Source of the DNA: an endosymbiont of Escarpia spicata
GTDB lineage: Bacteria > Pseudomonadota > Gammaproteobacteria > Chromatiales > Chromatiaceae
Direction of reading: 5' to 3'
Length of the DNA stretch: 64,000 bases
Assembly (NCBI GenBank): GCA_003349915.1
Contig: QFXE01000017.1
Span: forward strand, 39,268 to 103,267
Under the pieces are notes generated by a model. That model worked only from the letters and a program-made list of their open reading frames with translations. It was not told the origin of the DNA and did no database searches. The translations under genes were made by a program, and so were the position numbers. This document shows positions 35,320 through 44,459 of the stretch, piece after piece (the first letter of the stretch is position 1; each line of letters begins with the position of its first letter).

Positions 35320-35480
35320 TTCTACAGATAACTGACTGTCGCATTCTGGTCGAAAGCTGCCCTTCGCAGAATGCGGTAATGAACGGTACCTCTGGCCGAA
35401 AGCAGCGATTTTTGACCGAGTTTAAAAGAATTTGTAGGTGATGTTTCCTATACTCAAATAAAAATCCAATCTCCCAGGTG

Positions 35481-36209
35481 ATGAGGATGGTACGACATAT
35501 CTTGGTTATAACGCTTACCTGTCTGCTGATGATAGGCCAGCCTGCCGCGGAGCAGGGTATCAATCAGGCCATGAGACAGATCGAAGAAGCCATACACCTG
35601 ACTCCGGATATCTACAACGGGCGAGAAGTCTACCGGATATGTGCAGTCTGCCATATGCCGGAAGGCTGGGGCACTGAGGATGGATATTATCCTCAGATAG
35701 CCGGACAACATTCTACGGTAATCATCAAGCAGCTCGCGGATATCTTGGCCCGAAACAGGGACACTCCCACCATGTTTCCCTTCACTATTCTAGAGAACCT
35801 GCAGCCGCAGGAGTTCGCCGACGTGGCGGCCTATCTGGCAGGCCAGCCGATGACGCGCGATAACGGCCTTGGCCCTGGGACGGACCTGGAGCACGGCAAG
35901 AGGCTGTATGAAGAGAACTGCATAGATTGTCATGGAAAAAATGGGGAGGGAACCAAAAAAGACTACATGCCCCTGATCCAGGGACAGCATTACAACTATC
36001 TGGTACGCCAGTTCGAATGGATTCGAACGGGGAAACGGCGCAACGCCGATGAGAAGATGGTGGAGCAGATTCAGGGATTCACAGACCGCAATATCTCGGC
36101 CATCATGGACTACACGTCACGACTGAAACCGCCATCTGGACGGCTGGCAGCGCCCGGTTGGCAGAATCCGGATTTTCCCAATTTCTTTCGTGGGGAGTCA
36201 CCGAAATAG
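35481..36209 (+). CDS. Diheme cytochrome c (c4-like)
   Basis: 242 residues from the ATG at 35481; GTG at 35478 and ATG at 35487 are alternatives, the last with AGGTG at a good distance. A signal peptide ends near QPAAE. Two domains carry CAVCH and CIDCH, about 90 residues apart in about 170, each with a MP-type axial ligand region. This two-domain layout matches cytochrome c4-type electron carriers to terminal oxidases. The last 165 bases have a second, decayed copy at 43757-43922. Confidence 0.85.
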   Translation: MRMVRHILVITLTCLLMIGQPAAEQGINQAMRQIEEAIHLTPDIYNGREVYRICAVCHMPEGWGTEDGYYPQIAGQHSTVIIKQLADILARNRDTPTMFPFTILENLQPQEFADVAAYLAGQPMTRDNGLGPGTDLEHGKRLYEENCIDCHGKNGEGTKKDYMPLIQGQHYNYLVRQFEWIRTGKRRNADEKMVEQIQGFTDRNISAIMDYTSRLKPPSGRLAAPGWQNPDFPNFFRGESPK

Positions 36210-36239
36210 ACGATTCACTTTCGAATCTGATAGACGGCA

Positions 36240-37034
36240 TCAAGGCGGACTATCAGCAATACAAAGCACTCGCTGGAAACGTTCGTCTAATTCTTTTTGC
36301 TGTTTTGGTTCCGCACCTGGCATACATAGCCAGTCTAGTTCCATATGATCTAACTGTTCGGTGCTATTAACTGTTTGCTGGCCCAGTCCAGATTTATTCA
36401 TCTGTTCAAGCTGGTATTGCATACGTATCCCTTTATCAGCAGCAGGGCTTTCCTTACCCATCGCTATTTCCAGTTGAATACAAAGCAGCCTGCGTTCTGC
36501 CCCGATTGCAACTCGATCAATAACAGTCTGAGCTGAATTTCGACGCTTCTCTATACGGCTGGACAATACTGAGTCATGAAGGTCTATGGAATCCCATTGT
36601 TGCGAAATTTCCTGGAGTTGTTCTTCTGAGGGCGATTCTCCCAAGGCCTCCAGTTGGGCACAAAGATTAGCTTTCAGTCGGAGTGCATCTATCTGCTTGG
36701 CGCGCATACTATTAACAATTCGAGAATGACATTCTTCGAACTGATCGCAGGCATTGCGATAATCACGTTGAATGCCTTCTGCCAATTTTTCAGGGAGTTG
36801 CCTGGTTGATTGAGGCCAATTTGATTTAGGAAGTTGTAATTCAGGCAGTTCGGCGTATTTAGCTTGCAGAATAGTAAATAAATGATCAGCCTCCCCTAGA
36901 TTAGTAGCGGTTCTGGCCAGTTTTTTAATATCCTTAATAATGTCCTTGTAGGCATTGATCTGTTTTATCTCTTTTCCCCTGGCGAAGCTCCTGTACTTTG
37001 TTGTAGACAATATCACACTGCTTTTTGAATTCAC
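36240..37034 (-). CDS. DUF349 protein, C-terminal part after a frameshift
   Basis: A 264-codon frame; its first 20 or so codons are out-of-frame reading of the previous section. From KEIKQINAYKDIIKD onward it continues the coiled-coil DUF349 protein encoded upstream, to FQRVLCIADSPP at the end. Dropping one G or A in the GGGGAAAA run at about 36972-36979 would join the two into one protein of about 950 residues. Likely not translated on its own; there is no ribosome site. Confidence 0.7.
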   Translation of the reverse strand: MNSKSSVILSTTKYRSFARGKEIKQINAYKDIIKDIKKLARTATNLGEADHLFTILQAKYAELPELQLPKSNWPQSTRQLPEKLAEGIQRDYRNACDQFEECHSRIVNSMRAKQIDALRLKANLCAQLEALGESPSEEQLQEISQQWDSIDLHDSVLSSRIEKRRNSAQTVIDRVAIGAERRLLCIQLEIAMGKESPAADKGIRMQYQLEQMNKSGLGQQTVNSTEQLDHMELDWLCMPGAEPKQQKELDERFQRVLCIADSPP

Positions 37035-39093
37035 TCCACGCCTTTTGGTCTTGATTACGCTTAGTGATACCGATCTGCTTCCATCTTATTTGTAGTGCTT
37101 TTAATTGCGCCAGATTTTCCTCTTTGACAACTGCTTCAGCAAGCGTCTCAGTTTGCTTAATCAGATCATGTTTCAACCTTATATTAGCTTCATAAGCAAC
37201 GTCCAATTTAGCAAACACATCGTCCTTAAACTTTGAAAATTGCTTCCATTGTTTTTGGCCTTCATTTCGTTCAACATCTTTTATGTTAGCAAAGTTATTA
37301 CTAATACTGCGAGCAGAAGACTGCACAGCCCTATAGTCAGGATTGTTGTCCCAATCGGTTCCTTCGAGTAGTTTGTGCATCTGTTCAACATACTGCTGTC
37401 GTTGTTCGAGATGAGTTTTACGAATCTTGTGTCGTTCATTAAAAAACTCTGCACAAGGTTGATAAACTTTATCAGCTGCCTGTTTAAACCGTGGCCAATA
37501 CTGGTCTGATATATCCGAGTGCCCGAGCTTTTTCCAGAGTTTCTGGAGATTCTTTATCTCGCCTGAGAGCTTGTCGGGGTGCTGTTTGGAGGCGCCGAGA
37601 AGCTCCATCTTTTCACAAAGCTCTATATATTTGGGTTCGGTCGCAAAATCCTTCCAATCATCCATGTCACCCAATGCTTTCCTGGCTTTTTCGAATCGCT
37701 CTTCGAGGGCCAAACGATCTTTTCCTTCAAAAGGATGGAGTCCTTTTTCGACTCTTTCACAAAACTGTTTTGCTCTCGCCAGATTGCCAGTGCGGGAAAA
37801 TCGAAAGATAGAACTGATTTTATTGTGCAAAAGATCAAGTTTTTGTTCCCGTTCGGCTGCAGACTTCTTCTGTGTTTTTCGCCAGTCTGTCAGCTGTGCT
37901 TGTAATTCAGTCGCCACTTGTAGCTCACCATATGCAGAAGGCCATTTATGATTTTTTAAAGCGGCGCTCAATTCCTGACTATTTTCGGCTAACTTGTTAG
38001 CGGCTTTGGTTTTCCCGGATACATCAGATTCATCTAACTCTGTAACACTCTCATCCCGCAATATGTCGGTAGCCTGAAGCACCAACTGAGTCGCAGATTG
38101 TAATGCACTGACCAGCTTGTCGTATTGATCATGTATTACAAAAGTTGGCCGGGCTTTCACGGCTAATTGTTGCCAGCTCGAGCTGAATTGATCTAATCTG
38201 TTTAGCGTTTTGGATAGTGACTCTATAGAGCTGGTGAGATCCCTCCTCGCTACGTTTTGGAGAAAAGCTTCGATTTCGTGAACCAGTTGTTGCTGACACA
38301 GGTGAGTCTCTTCACGAATGCTTTGTTCTTCAAATCGAGAATCTACAATCTTACGCGCAGTTTGATAACGCTGGTTCGTGTCTGGATCTATTTCGAAATC
38401 AAGGTTATCCCAGTGCTTTCGGTGAACCAGTAATTTAGCTTTGAACTCGGGCCGCCAATCTCGACTGGCGAGATACTCTATTTCTTCAGACAGCTTTTCT
38501 ACAGTAGTTAAATTCTTGACATGCTGTTGCTCTTGCCTTCTGAATTCATCTATTTTTTCCTTAAGAATGCGTTCGGCATTCTTGTCTTTTCCGCGCAGTA
38601 TCTTCCTGGCGGACTCGAGCGCTTCGATATTTGTCAGCTTTTCTGCAACCAGTTGTCGAGAGTCAGTAAAAATGGTTAGACCAAGTACTTCAAGAAGTTG
38701 ATTTGTGGACAAGCTTTGTATGGCTTCAGATCGAACTGAAGAGATATCGGCATGGGCGGCAATGCGTGATTTCAATTCTGGATAGCGATTTAGCAAGTCG
38801 TGATATTGATCTTTATTAAGAGAACATCTTGTACTCATTAACTCATTAACCCTTTTCTCAGCTTCTACACAAACTGAGTGATTGGAATGCTTTATCGAGA
38901 TTTCGTGCAAAGCAGCGGCAGACGTTAACTTCTGGATTGCCGCAATACAGATTGAAACATCCTCATCATCTGCGGCTAACTGAGTAAGTATCTTCTGTTT
39001 TTCTGAACTTGCACTATCCATTTTAGAAATGGCTTTCAGGCGTTTCTCAATTGAGCTGCTTTTCCAGGCGGGTTTAAAAAGATCGGCTAACAT
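36934..39093 (-). CDS. DUF349 coiled-coil protein, N-terminal part (frameshifted at 3' end)
   Basis: 719 residues from ATG at 39093 (MLADLFKPAWKSSSIEKRLK), a typical start of gammaproteobacterial DUF349 proteins; the open frame extends 46 codons further 5' without a clear start. The protein is highly helical and charged, with several DUF349 repeats, for example YIELCEKMELLGASKQ and WKQFSKFKDDVFAKLDVAYE. A one-base frameshift near 36975 replaces the last about 240 residues with a short tail (RDKTDQCLQGHY). Function in the family is not defined. The 3.1-kb segment is absent from the decayed duplicate at 43.8-44.3 kb. Confidence 0.78.
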   Translation of the reverse strand: MLADLFKPAWKSSSIEKRLKAISKMDSASSEKQKILTQLAADDEDVSICIAAIQKLTSAAALHEISIKHSNHSVCVEAEKRVNELMSTRCSLNKDQYHDLLNRYPELKSRIAAHADISSVRSEAIQSLSTNQLLEVLGLTIFTDSRQLVAEKLTNIEALESARKILRGKDKNAERILKEKIDEFRRQEQQHVKNLTTVEKLSEEIEYLASRDWRPEFKAKLLVHRKHWDNLDFEIDPDTNQRYQTARKIVDSRFEEQSIREETHLCQQQLVHEIEAFLQNVARRDLTSSIESLSKTLNRLDQFSSSWQQLAVKARPTFVIHDQYDKLVSALQSATQLVLQATDILRDESVTELDESDVSGKTKAANKLAENSQELSAALKNHKWPSAYGELQVATELQAQLTDWRKTQKKSAAEREQKLDLLHNKISSIFRFSRTGNLARAKQFCERVEKGLHPFEGKDRLALEERFEKARKALGDMDDWKDFATEPKYIELCEKMELLGASKQHPDKLSGEIKNLQKLWKKLGHSDISDQYWPRFKQAADKVYQPCAEFFNERHKIRKTHLEQRQQYVEQMHKLLEGTDWDNNPDYRAVQSSARSISNNFANIKDVERNEGQKQWKQFSKFKDDVFAKLDVAYEANIRLKHDLIKQTETLAEAVVKEENLAQLKALQIRWKQIGITKRNQDQKAWSEFKKQCDIVYNKVQELRQGKRDKTDQCLQGHY

Positions 39094-39363
39094 ATTTTTC
39101 CATCTTATTGTTTTTAGCAGGAGTATTTCCCATGTGTGTTCTATTCTAGCTCCTGTTTGATCTGGTTGTTCCATATTTCTGGAATCGCGCAAGGTTCTTT
39201 TTTCCGCACAGCCCTTGGGTGACCCTGCCATTCCGCTCTGTCCAATACACCAGTGTGGGCAGGGACGGCCGTGCTAATCATGCAGGTACGCCTATAGTTG
39301 GGATTGATAGTCCCCCGGCCAAAATCAGACACTACCTGTCAGATCAATCACCCCTGATCCATA

Positions 39364-39948
39364 TTATGCATTCACAACTGAAAGCAGGCTATCCACGATA
39401 TCGTCCATTTCTTCCCGTTGCGGGTGCATCTTGTTGTAGACCCGCAACCCAAATATGCCGGTCATCAGCAGCCGTGCCAGCGTGGATGGCTCCTTTCCGG
39501 ACGTAAGCTCCCCCCGCTCAAGCGCTTCTGTCAGCACTTTGCAGAAGCGATTTTCAACGTACTCAAGCGCTGCTATTACCCGTTGGTTTATCTCTTCATC
39601 TTCCGCAGGGACTTCCAACAGGGTATTGACCAGCAGACAGCCCTTCCCCTCAGGATCAGCAGCTGTCTCTTCGAGAAGATGTTCAAAAAAAAGACGAATT
39701 CTGACCAACGGGGGTTCATCGCTGTTCAACTCGGCGTCAACGAACCGTTTCAGTTCTCCAGCGTAGTAATCAAGAGAATGTAAAAAGAGGCTGCGTTTGT
39801 TATCGAAAGCGCCATACAGACTGCCCGGTTGCAAACGGGTCGCTTCGGTAAGATCCCGAACAGAGGTCTTGTGATAACCCCGGCGCCAGAACAACAGCAT
39901 TGCGTCCTGCAGTGCTTTGTCACGATCAAACTCGATAGGTCTTGCCAT
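39364..39948 (-). CDS. TetR/AcrR-family repressor
   Basis: 194 residues from MARPIEFDRDKALQDAMLLF. The helix-turn-helix is HKTSVRDLTEATRLQPGSLY with the usual YGAFDNKRSLF after it; the ligand domain is of the TetR_C class with a single Cys near 130. Divergent from an AhpD-like gene, with two TTGAACGATC palindromes in the shared region. It should repress its own and the AhpD-like gene. A decayed copy of its last 200 bases lies at 44064-44276. Confidence 0.9.
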   Translation of the reverse strand: MARPIEFDRDKALQDAMLLFWRRGYHKTSVRDLTEATRLQPGSLYGAFDNKRSLFLHSLDYYAGELKRFVDAELNSDEPPLVRIRLFFEHLLEETAADPEGKGCLLVNTLLEVPAEDEEINQRVIAALEYVENRFCKVLTEALERGELTSGKEPSTLARLLMTGIFGLRVYNKMHPQREEMDDIVDSLLSVVNA

Positions 39949-39992
39949 ATCTCTAACCAAATTCTCTGAAATTACTTATATGCTAGCGTTAC

Positions 39993-40039
39993 TTGAACGA
40001 TCGTTCAATAACAACTATGGTTATTGAACGATCACTCAA
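39993..40039. promoter_or_regulatory. Two TetR operator-like palindromes
   Basis: TTGAACGATCGTTCAA (39993-40008) is a perfect 16-base palindrome; TTGAACGATCACTCAA (40024-40039) is a near copy. They are 31 bases apart start to start, so on the same DNA face, between the divergent TetR and AhpD-like genes. The GAACGATCGTTC core is close to operators used by related TetR proteins. Confidence 0.75.
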
Positions 40040-40060
40040 TTACCAAAAAAGGAGCATCTC

Positions 40061-40615
40061 ATGTCGAGTTTCCCTGTCCACTCCCGCGAATCAGCCCCTG
40101 ATGTTGCGCACCAGACACTGGATACTGTCGCCGGTCTGTTCGGTTTTATACCCAATCTGCTTGGGGTAATGGCGACCTCTCCGGCGCTTGCCGAAGCCTA
40201 TGTCGCTCTTTCCGGTATCTTCAAGAAGAGCGGCCTGAATGCTGCGGAGAGGCAAGTGGTGTTATTGACGGTGAGCCGCTTCCACGAATGTCATTACTGC
40301 ATGGCGGCCCACTCCCTGGCCGCTGATATGGAGAAGGTACCCGCCGATGTGGTTGAGTCCATCCGCAGTGATCATCCCATCACCGAGCCAAAACTGGAGG
40401 CGCTACGGGTTTACGTCAATCGCCTGATAGAAAAACGTGGCTGGATCAATGAGACAGAGATGGCTGAATTTCTTGCTGCCGGTTTTGAACCATCCCATGC
40501 CCTCGATGTGCTGGTCGGCGTCGGGCAGAAAACCCTCAGCAACTTCACCAACCATCTCGCCAAAACTCCGCTCGATAGTGCCTTCGAACAACACGCCTGG
40601 GCACCTGCAGAATGA
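40061..40615 (+). CDS. AhpD-like / carboxymuconolactone decarboxylase family protein
   Basis: 184 residues, soluble. The redox pair CHYCMAAHS (Cys77 and Cys80, His at 84) is the AhpD core motif and follows the usual LNAAERQVVLLTVSRFHE. Such proteins are alkylhydroperoxidase-type peroxidases with unknown natural substrate. An AGGAG lies nine bases before the ATG. The divergent TetR gene suggests induction by an electrophile or peroxide. Confidence 0.9.
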   Translation: MSSFPVHSRESAPDVAHQTLDTVAGLFGFIPNLLGVMATSPALAEAYVALSGIFKKSGLNAAERQVVLLTVSRFHECHYCMAAHSLAADMEKVPADVVESIRSDHPITEPKLEALRVYVNRLIEKRGWINETEMAEFLAAGFEPSHALDVLVGVGQKTLSNFTNHLAKTPLDSAFEQHAWAPAE

Positions 40616-40742
40616 AACCGATGTAAGGAACAGCCTATTTAAGCGACCAATACGGCTCGCGATGCTGTGGGTTAGTTGGGTGAGTTCTCCACTTGTCGGC
40701 GCTTTGCCTTTGACCCAGCGAAACCAGAGCATGTGTGATTTC

Positions 40743-42497
40743 TCAAACCTTGAACTGTGCTACCAACCCCTGAAGGTCAGCTGCCAGTTTGACATAGGAC
40801 TCACCTGCTTCAGCCGTTTGTTGTGCACCTTGTGATGTCTCGGCAACAACCTTGGAAATATTGATGACACTGCGATTAATCTCTTCAGTCGCCTGCGTCT
40901 GCTCCTCGGAAGCCGTGGCAATCTGTAGATTCATGTCACTGATAGAGGTAATGCCACTGGTAATCGCTTCAAGCGCATGGCCCGCACCTGCTGCCTGATC
41001 AACTGTAGCCTTTGCCTGCTCACTGCTAGCCTCCATAACCTGTACGGCCTGTTTTGCGCCCCCTTGCAGTTGTTCGATCATCGACTCGATCTCTCTGGTG
41101 GAGTCCTGAGTGCGGGCGGCAAGGGTGCGTACTTCGTCGGCCACCACGGCAAAACCCCGTCCCTGTTCACCCGCACGCGCCGCTTCAATCGCGGCATTGA
41201 GCGCCAGCAGGTTAGTTTGTTCTGCAATCCCCTTGATGACATCCAATACGGCACCGATAGATTCAGTGTTGTTTTCAAGCTTATGTATAACTTCGGCGGC
41301 AGATTGCACATCATTGGCCAGTCTGTTGATAGAGTTAATGGTCTTTGTAACGACATTTTGGCCATTATGCGCTTCCTGGTCGGCATCCTGGGCCGCTTGC
41401 GCAGCTTTCGTTGCGTTACGTGTCACCTCTTGTACCGTGGCTGTCATCTGACTAATGGCGGTGGCGACCTGGTCAGTCTCCATTTGCTGTTTCTGGATTC
41501 CAAGATTGGTCTCTTCGGTAATAACGGACATCTGTTCAGCTGCGCTGCTCATATCCACCGTTGATGCTGCAACAGTAGTAATGTTGGCATGCATCTTATT
41601 CACCATGTCTCTCATTGCTGCTAATAGTTGATTGACTTCGTCTTCTCCATTGGTCTCTACCGCTACAGTTAAATCACCATCGGCGATCTGGCGAAGCAGT
41701 TGACCAGCATTTTCCAGGGATTTGATGACAATCTTGTTTAGCAGAAACAGGACCAAGCCGGTAAAGATGACCATAAAGATGACCATAAAGATGGCAACTG
41801 TAGCACCTATTTGCCAGCGGACAGTGGATGAAAGTGCATCTTTAATCTCATGCGATTTGCTGCTGGTCTCTTCTATAGTGGAGTCCGTTAAGCTCTTGAT
41901 ACGGCTTAAGAGCTTGGTAAAGGATTCATCCTCCAGGTGTTTTGCCTTTTTTAACTTCTCTGTCGTAATCATCAACTGGAGTTCAACAAAGGCATACTCA
42001 TTCTTGCCTTCACTTTTAAATAGACGAGTCTCTTCTGATAGTACCGTATCCCCAAACTCAATCCATTCTCCATCTTTCTCTGTACGTACCCTAACCCCTG
42101 AGAGGTCATCAGATGCTTCGAGCTGATGTTCGATGGCATTAACGATGCCATCCACATCAAATGACTCCGCCAGCGGCATCAGTTGCGCTATCAGGCCATT
42201 GGTATAGGTGATTTTCTCCGTTGAGAAATTCTCATTGGCCAGTATCAAGGTATATTGTTTTTTCTCTATGAGCAGGCGCTCAACTTCGTTGGCAATGTTC
42301 TCCAGGTCACTGTTCAGGTTGGGCAACAGTTTGCCTTCAAAACTCTCGCTAAGACTATTATCGATAGTAGCTGGGAGGATATATGACAAAGTGCCCGCAC
42401 CGACTACTGCCAGCAGTAGCAGAATCCCCCCGAAAATAATTATTAGACTCGACTTGTTAAAGCCCGAATTTTGTTTTGTTGGCGTTTGCGAATTCAT
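40743..42497 (-). CDS. Methyl-accepting chemotaxis protein
   Basis: 584 residues. A first transmembrane helix lies at about 18-40, a periplasmic sensor domain follows to about 227, then a second helix near 230-258, a HAMP domain and a cytoplasmic signalling tip ([20 protein letters not shown]). The sensor domain is of an unknown type. The second helix is coded by a short tandem repeat of 12 bases (MVIF repeated). The PhnD-like gene 78 bases upstream on the same strand may supply its ligand-binding partner. Confidence 0.92.
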   Translation of the reverse strand: MNSQTPTKQNSGFNKSSLIIIFGGILLLLAVVGAGTLSYILPATIDNSLSESFEGKLLPNLNSDLENIANEVERLLIEKKQYTLILANENFSTEKITYTNGLIAQLMPLAESFDVDGIVNAIEHQLEASDDLSGVRVRTEKDGEWIEFGDTVLSEETRLFKSEGKNEYAFVELQLMITTEKLKKAKHLEDESFTKLLSRIKSLTDSTIEETSSKSHEIKDALSSTVRWQIGATVAIFMVIFMVIFTGLVLFLLNKIVIKSLENAGQLLRQIADGDLTVAVETNGEDEVNQLLAAMRDMVNKMHANITTVAASTVDMSSAAEQMSVITEETNLGIQKQQMETDQVATAISQMTATVQEVTRNATKAAQAAQDADQEAHNGQNVVTKTINSINRLANDVQSAAEVIHKLENNTESIGAVLDVIKGIAEQTNLLALNAAIEAARAGEQGRGFAVVADEVRTLAARTQDSTREIESMIEQLQGGAKQAVQVMEASSEQAKATVDQAAGAGHALEAITSGITSISDMNLQIATASEEQTQATEEINRSVINISKVVAETSQGAQQTAEAGESYVKLAADLQGLVAQFKV

Positions 42498-42575
42498 CTC
42501 AATTGTCCCTTGGAAAACTATAGCTCAGGCATGGTATAGAAGAGACCTTGCCAGAGAACAGAGTCTTTATTGCTG

Positions 42576-43373
42576 TTACCAACTATAGGACTTTGAATCT
42601 ATCTGACCTTTTTTCATCAGCGACAGGGTGAAATCCAATAGTGCCGGGTCAAAGTCACGCATCTCTTTGGCGCCAAATGCCGCCTGACTGGCTTTGGCTG
42701 CAGATTTGATTTTGGCGCGATCAGCAGCAGGGACACCCTTGGAGGCAGAGAGTACGTTATCCGGGTTTTGCTCTATTGAGATTTCTGGAATCCTGTACAT
42801 GGCCATGCCGGGATAACGGCTGCTTTTGCTCTCCCACCACCAGTTCTTTACCACACCAGCCTTGGCCTTGCCGGCTTTGACAGCGCCTACTGTGGCGGCA
42901 TGATTTTTGGTTTTGACAGCGGCTTTGCCGCCCGTGGCTGCCTTGGCGCTGGATTCGCCCGAGCTGGCTCCCACGGCATAGGCGATTTTATCGGGGTCAT
43001 TGCTCAGGATACTGGCCGGGTCACCGTCCTTTGGATAGACCAGAACGCCGGAATACATCTCTTTACCCGTGATACCCTGCACCAGTCCCTCACCAAGCTC
43101 ACGGGCACGAATGATCGCCGATACAAATGAGCCCACATAGACCAGCGATGCCTTGCCTGAATCAAATTCTTTGAGAATCTGCGGGTAGCTTTTGGCAATG
43201 CACGGCTTGATGCTAATACCGGCTTGTTCACTAAGTACTTTACTGATTATTTTTGCTTTTTTGCCCTTGGATTTCCACCCAGGTGAAAACCAGAGATCCA
43301 TATCAGCAGCAAGCGTAACGCAGCTGAACATTGCCAGTGTAACCAGTGTCATTGTGGTGAGGAATCGTTTCAT
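42576..43373 (-). CDS. PhnD-like periplasmic substrate-binding protein
   Basis: 265 residues: signal peptide (ending TLAA, near residue 23) and a PhnD/phosphonate-binding-type fold. Visible blocks are FSPGWKSKGKKAKIISKVLS, ASLVYVGSFVSAIIRARELG and HAATVGAVKAGKAKAGVVKN. ABC permease and ATPase genes are absent, so it is not an ordinary uptake system. The following gene is a chemoreceptor, so it may bind a ligand and dock on the receptor. The ligand could be a phosphonate, or another anion. Confidence 0.82.
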   Translation of the reverse strand: MKRFLTTMTLVTLAMFSCVTLAADMDLWFSPGWKSKGKKAKIISKVLSEQAGISIKPCIAKSYPQILKEFDSGKASLVYVGSFVSAIIRARELGEGLVQGITGKEMYSGVLVYPKDGDPASILSNDPDKIAYAVGASSGESSAKAATGGKAAVKTKNHAATVGAVKAGKAKAGVVKNWWWESKSSRYPGMAMYRIPEISIEQNPDNVLSASKGVPAADRAKIKSAAKASQAAFGAKEMRDFDPALLDFTLSLMKKGQIDSKSYSW

Positions 43374-43756
43374 TTCTTAAGTCCTGTATTCAGATTGGTG
43401 GTGAAAAATATTCGGGGAAGACGTAGTCATTTATTTAGTTATCGGTAAAGGCCAGATAATCTTTATGGTTATTGTTGAACTTTGTGTATGAAGGGCCATT
43501 AGTCAGCCATAAAAACAAAATAGAGTAGGGTTGAATGACAGTGCGTGACCTGCTCCTCTCTGATGTGGAATCATTTGCCTCGTTATCGGTAGAGAGATCG
43601 GATGACAGCATCAGGGAAAACCTGATATGGGGGGTTGAAATACCATAGAAGGCTGAAAGGGTAATTCAGGGGCCGGAGCAAAAATAACGCATCCCATTGA
43701 TTATAAATAACTTTATATGAAATAGAACGAAGACATACTGACTGCCGGTCTATTGC
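43374..43756. other. Intergenic region with one possible 37-codon ORF
   Basis: About 380 bases without a convincing gene. A short frame at 43535-43648 (MTVRDLLLSDVESFASL..., ending GVEIP) has TAGGG upstream and may be a small protein or a remnant. The first part contains the promoter of the PhnD-like gene. The region borders the mosaic of duplicated segments. Confidence 0.3.
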
Positions 43757-43922
43757 GATGGTGGAGCAGATTCAGGGATTCACAGACCGCAATATCTCGG
43801 CCATCATGGACTACACGTCACGACAGAAACCACCGCCTGGACGGCTGGCAACGCCCGGTTGGCGGAGTCCGGATTTTCCCGATTTCTTTCGTGGGGAGTC
43901 ATCGAAGCAGACGATTCACTCT
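43757..43922 (+). pseudogene. Decayed duplicate of the diheme cytochrome 3' end
   Basis: About 165 bases nearly identical to 36056-36221, the last 50 codons of the diheme cytochrome gene and a few bases beyond. Sequence begins GATGGTGGAGCAGATTCAGG in both. Point differences such as CGACAGAAACCACCGCC instead of CGACTGAAACCGCCATC show divergence since duplication. There is no 5' part of the gene. Confidence 0.85.
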
Positions 43923-44063
43923 TTGGCCTTGTATGACCGACGTAGATACTGTCTTCCGAGTCAGGGGGTCCCACCTATGTTCACTAACTTGTAGCAACTC
44001 CAACCAGCGATGGTTTCACCCTGGCGGGATTTTTCGTTGTTGCTGAACGGCAGGTTATGGGGG

Positions 44064-44276
44064 AAATCAGAAACCGCCTGTCAGATCAAATCACGACTGG
44101 TACACACTATGCATTCACAACTGACAGCAGGCTATCCACGATACCGCCCATTTCTTCCTGTTGTGGGTGCATCTTGTTTTAGACCCGCAACCCAAATGTG
44201 CCGATCATCAGCAACCGTGCCAACGTGGACGGATCCTTTCCTGAGGCAAGCTCACCCCGCTCAAGCGCTTCTGTCA
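44064..44276 (-). pseudogene. Decayed duplicate of the TetR gene 3' end
   Basis: Similar along about 210 bases to 39322-39532, covering the last about 55 codons of the TetR repressor and its downstream spacer. Substitutions and small indels (for example GTTTTAGACCC in place of GTTGTAGACCC) disrupt the frame. It ends abruptly at CTTCTGTCA and joins a copy of sequence from 40603 onward. Confidence 0.85.
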
Positions 44277-44325
44277 CCTGCAGAATGAAACCGGCGTAAG
44301 GAGCAGCCTATTTAAACGACCAATC
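44274..44325 (+). repeat. Duplicate of sequence downstream of the AhpD-like gene
   Basis: About 50 bases match 40603-40653 (CACCTGCAGAATGAAACCG, then GCAGCCTATTTAA). The two shared bases CA at the join with the TetR remnant suggest a microhomology deletion that removed most of the TetR copy and the whole AhpD-like copy. Confidence 0.75.
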
Positions 44326-44459
44326 ACCAATAGATGGAAAAGCCAGCGAGAAACATCACGCAGATGAGACACACTCTAACTGGAGCCTTTCAGCCTACAC
44401 TTGGTTAAAGCAGGGCCAGGCCGAACTTGGCGGGAGCGCGGTAGCAAGATGAGGAAGGC

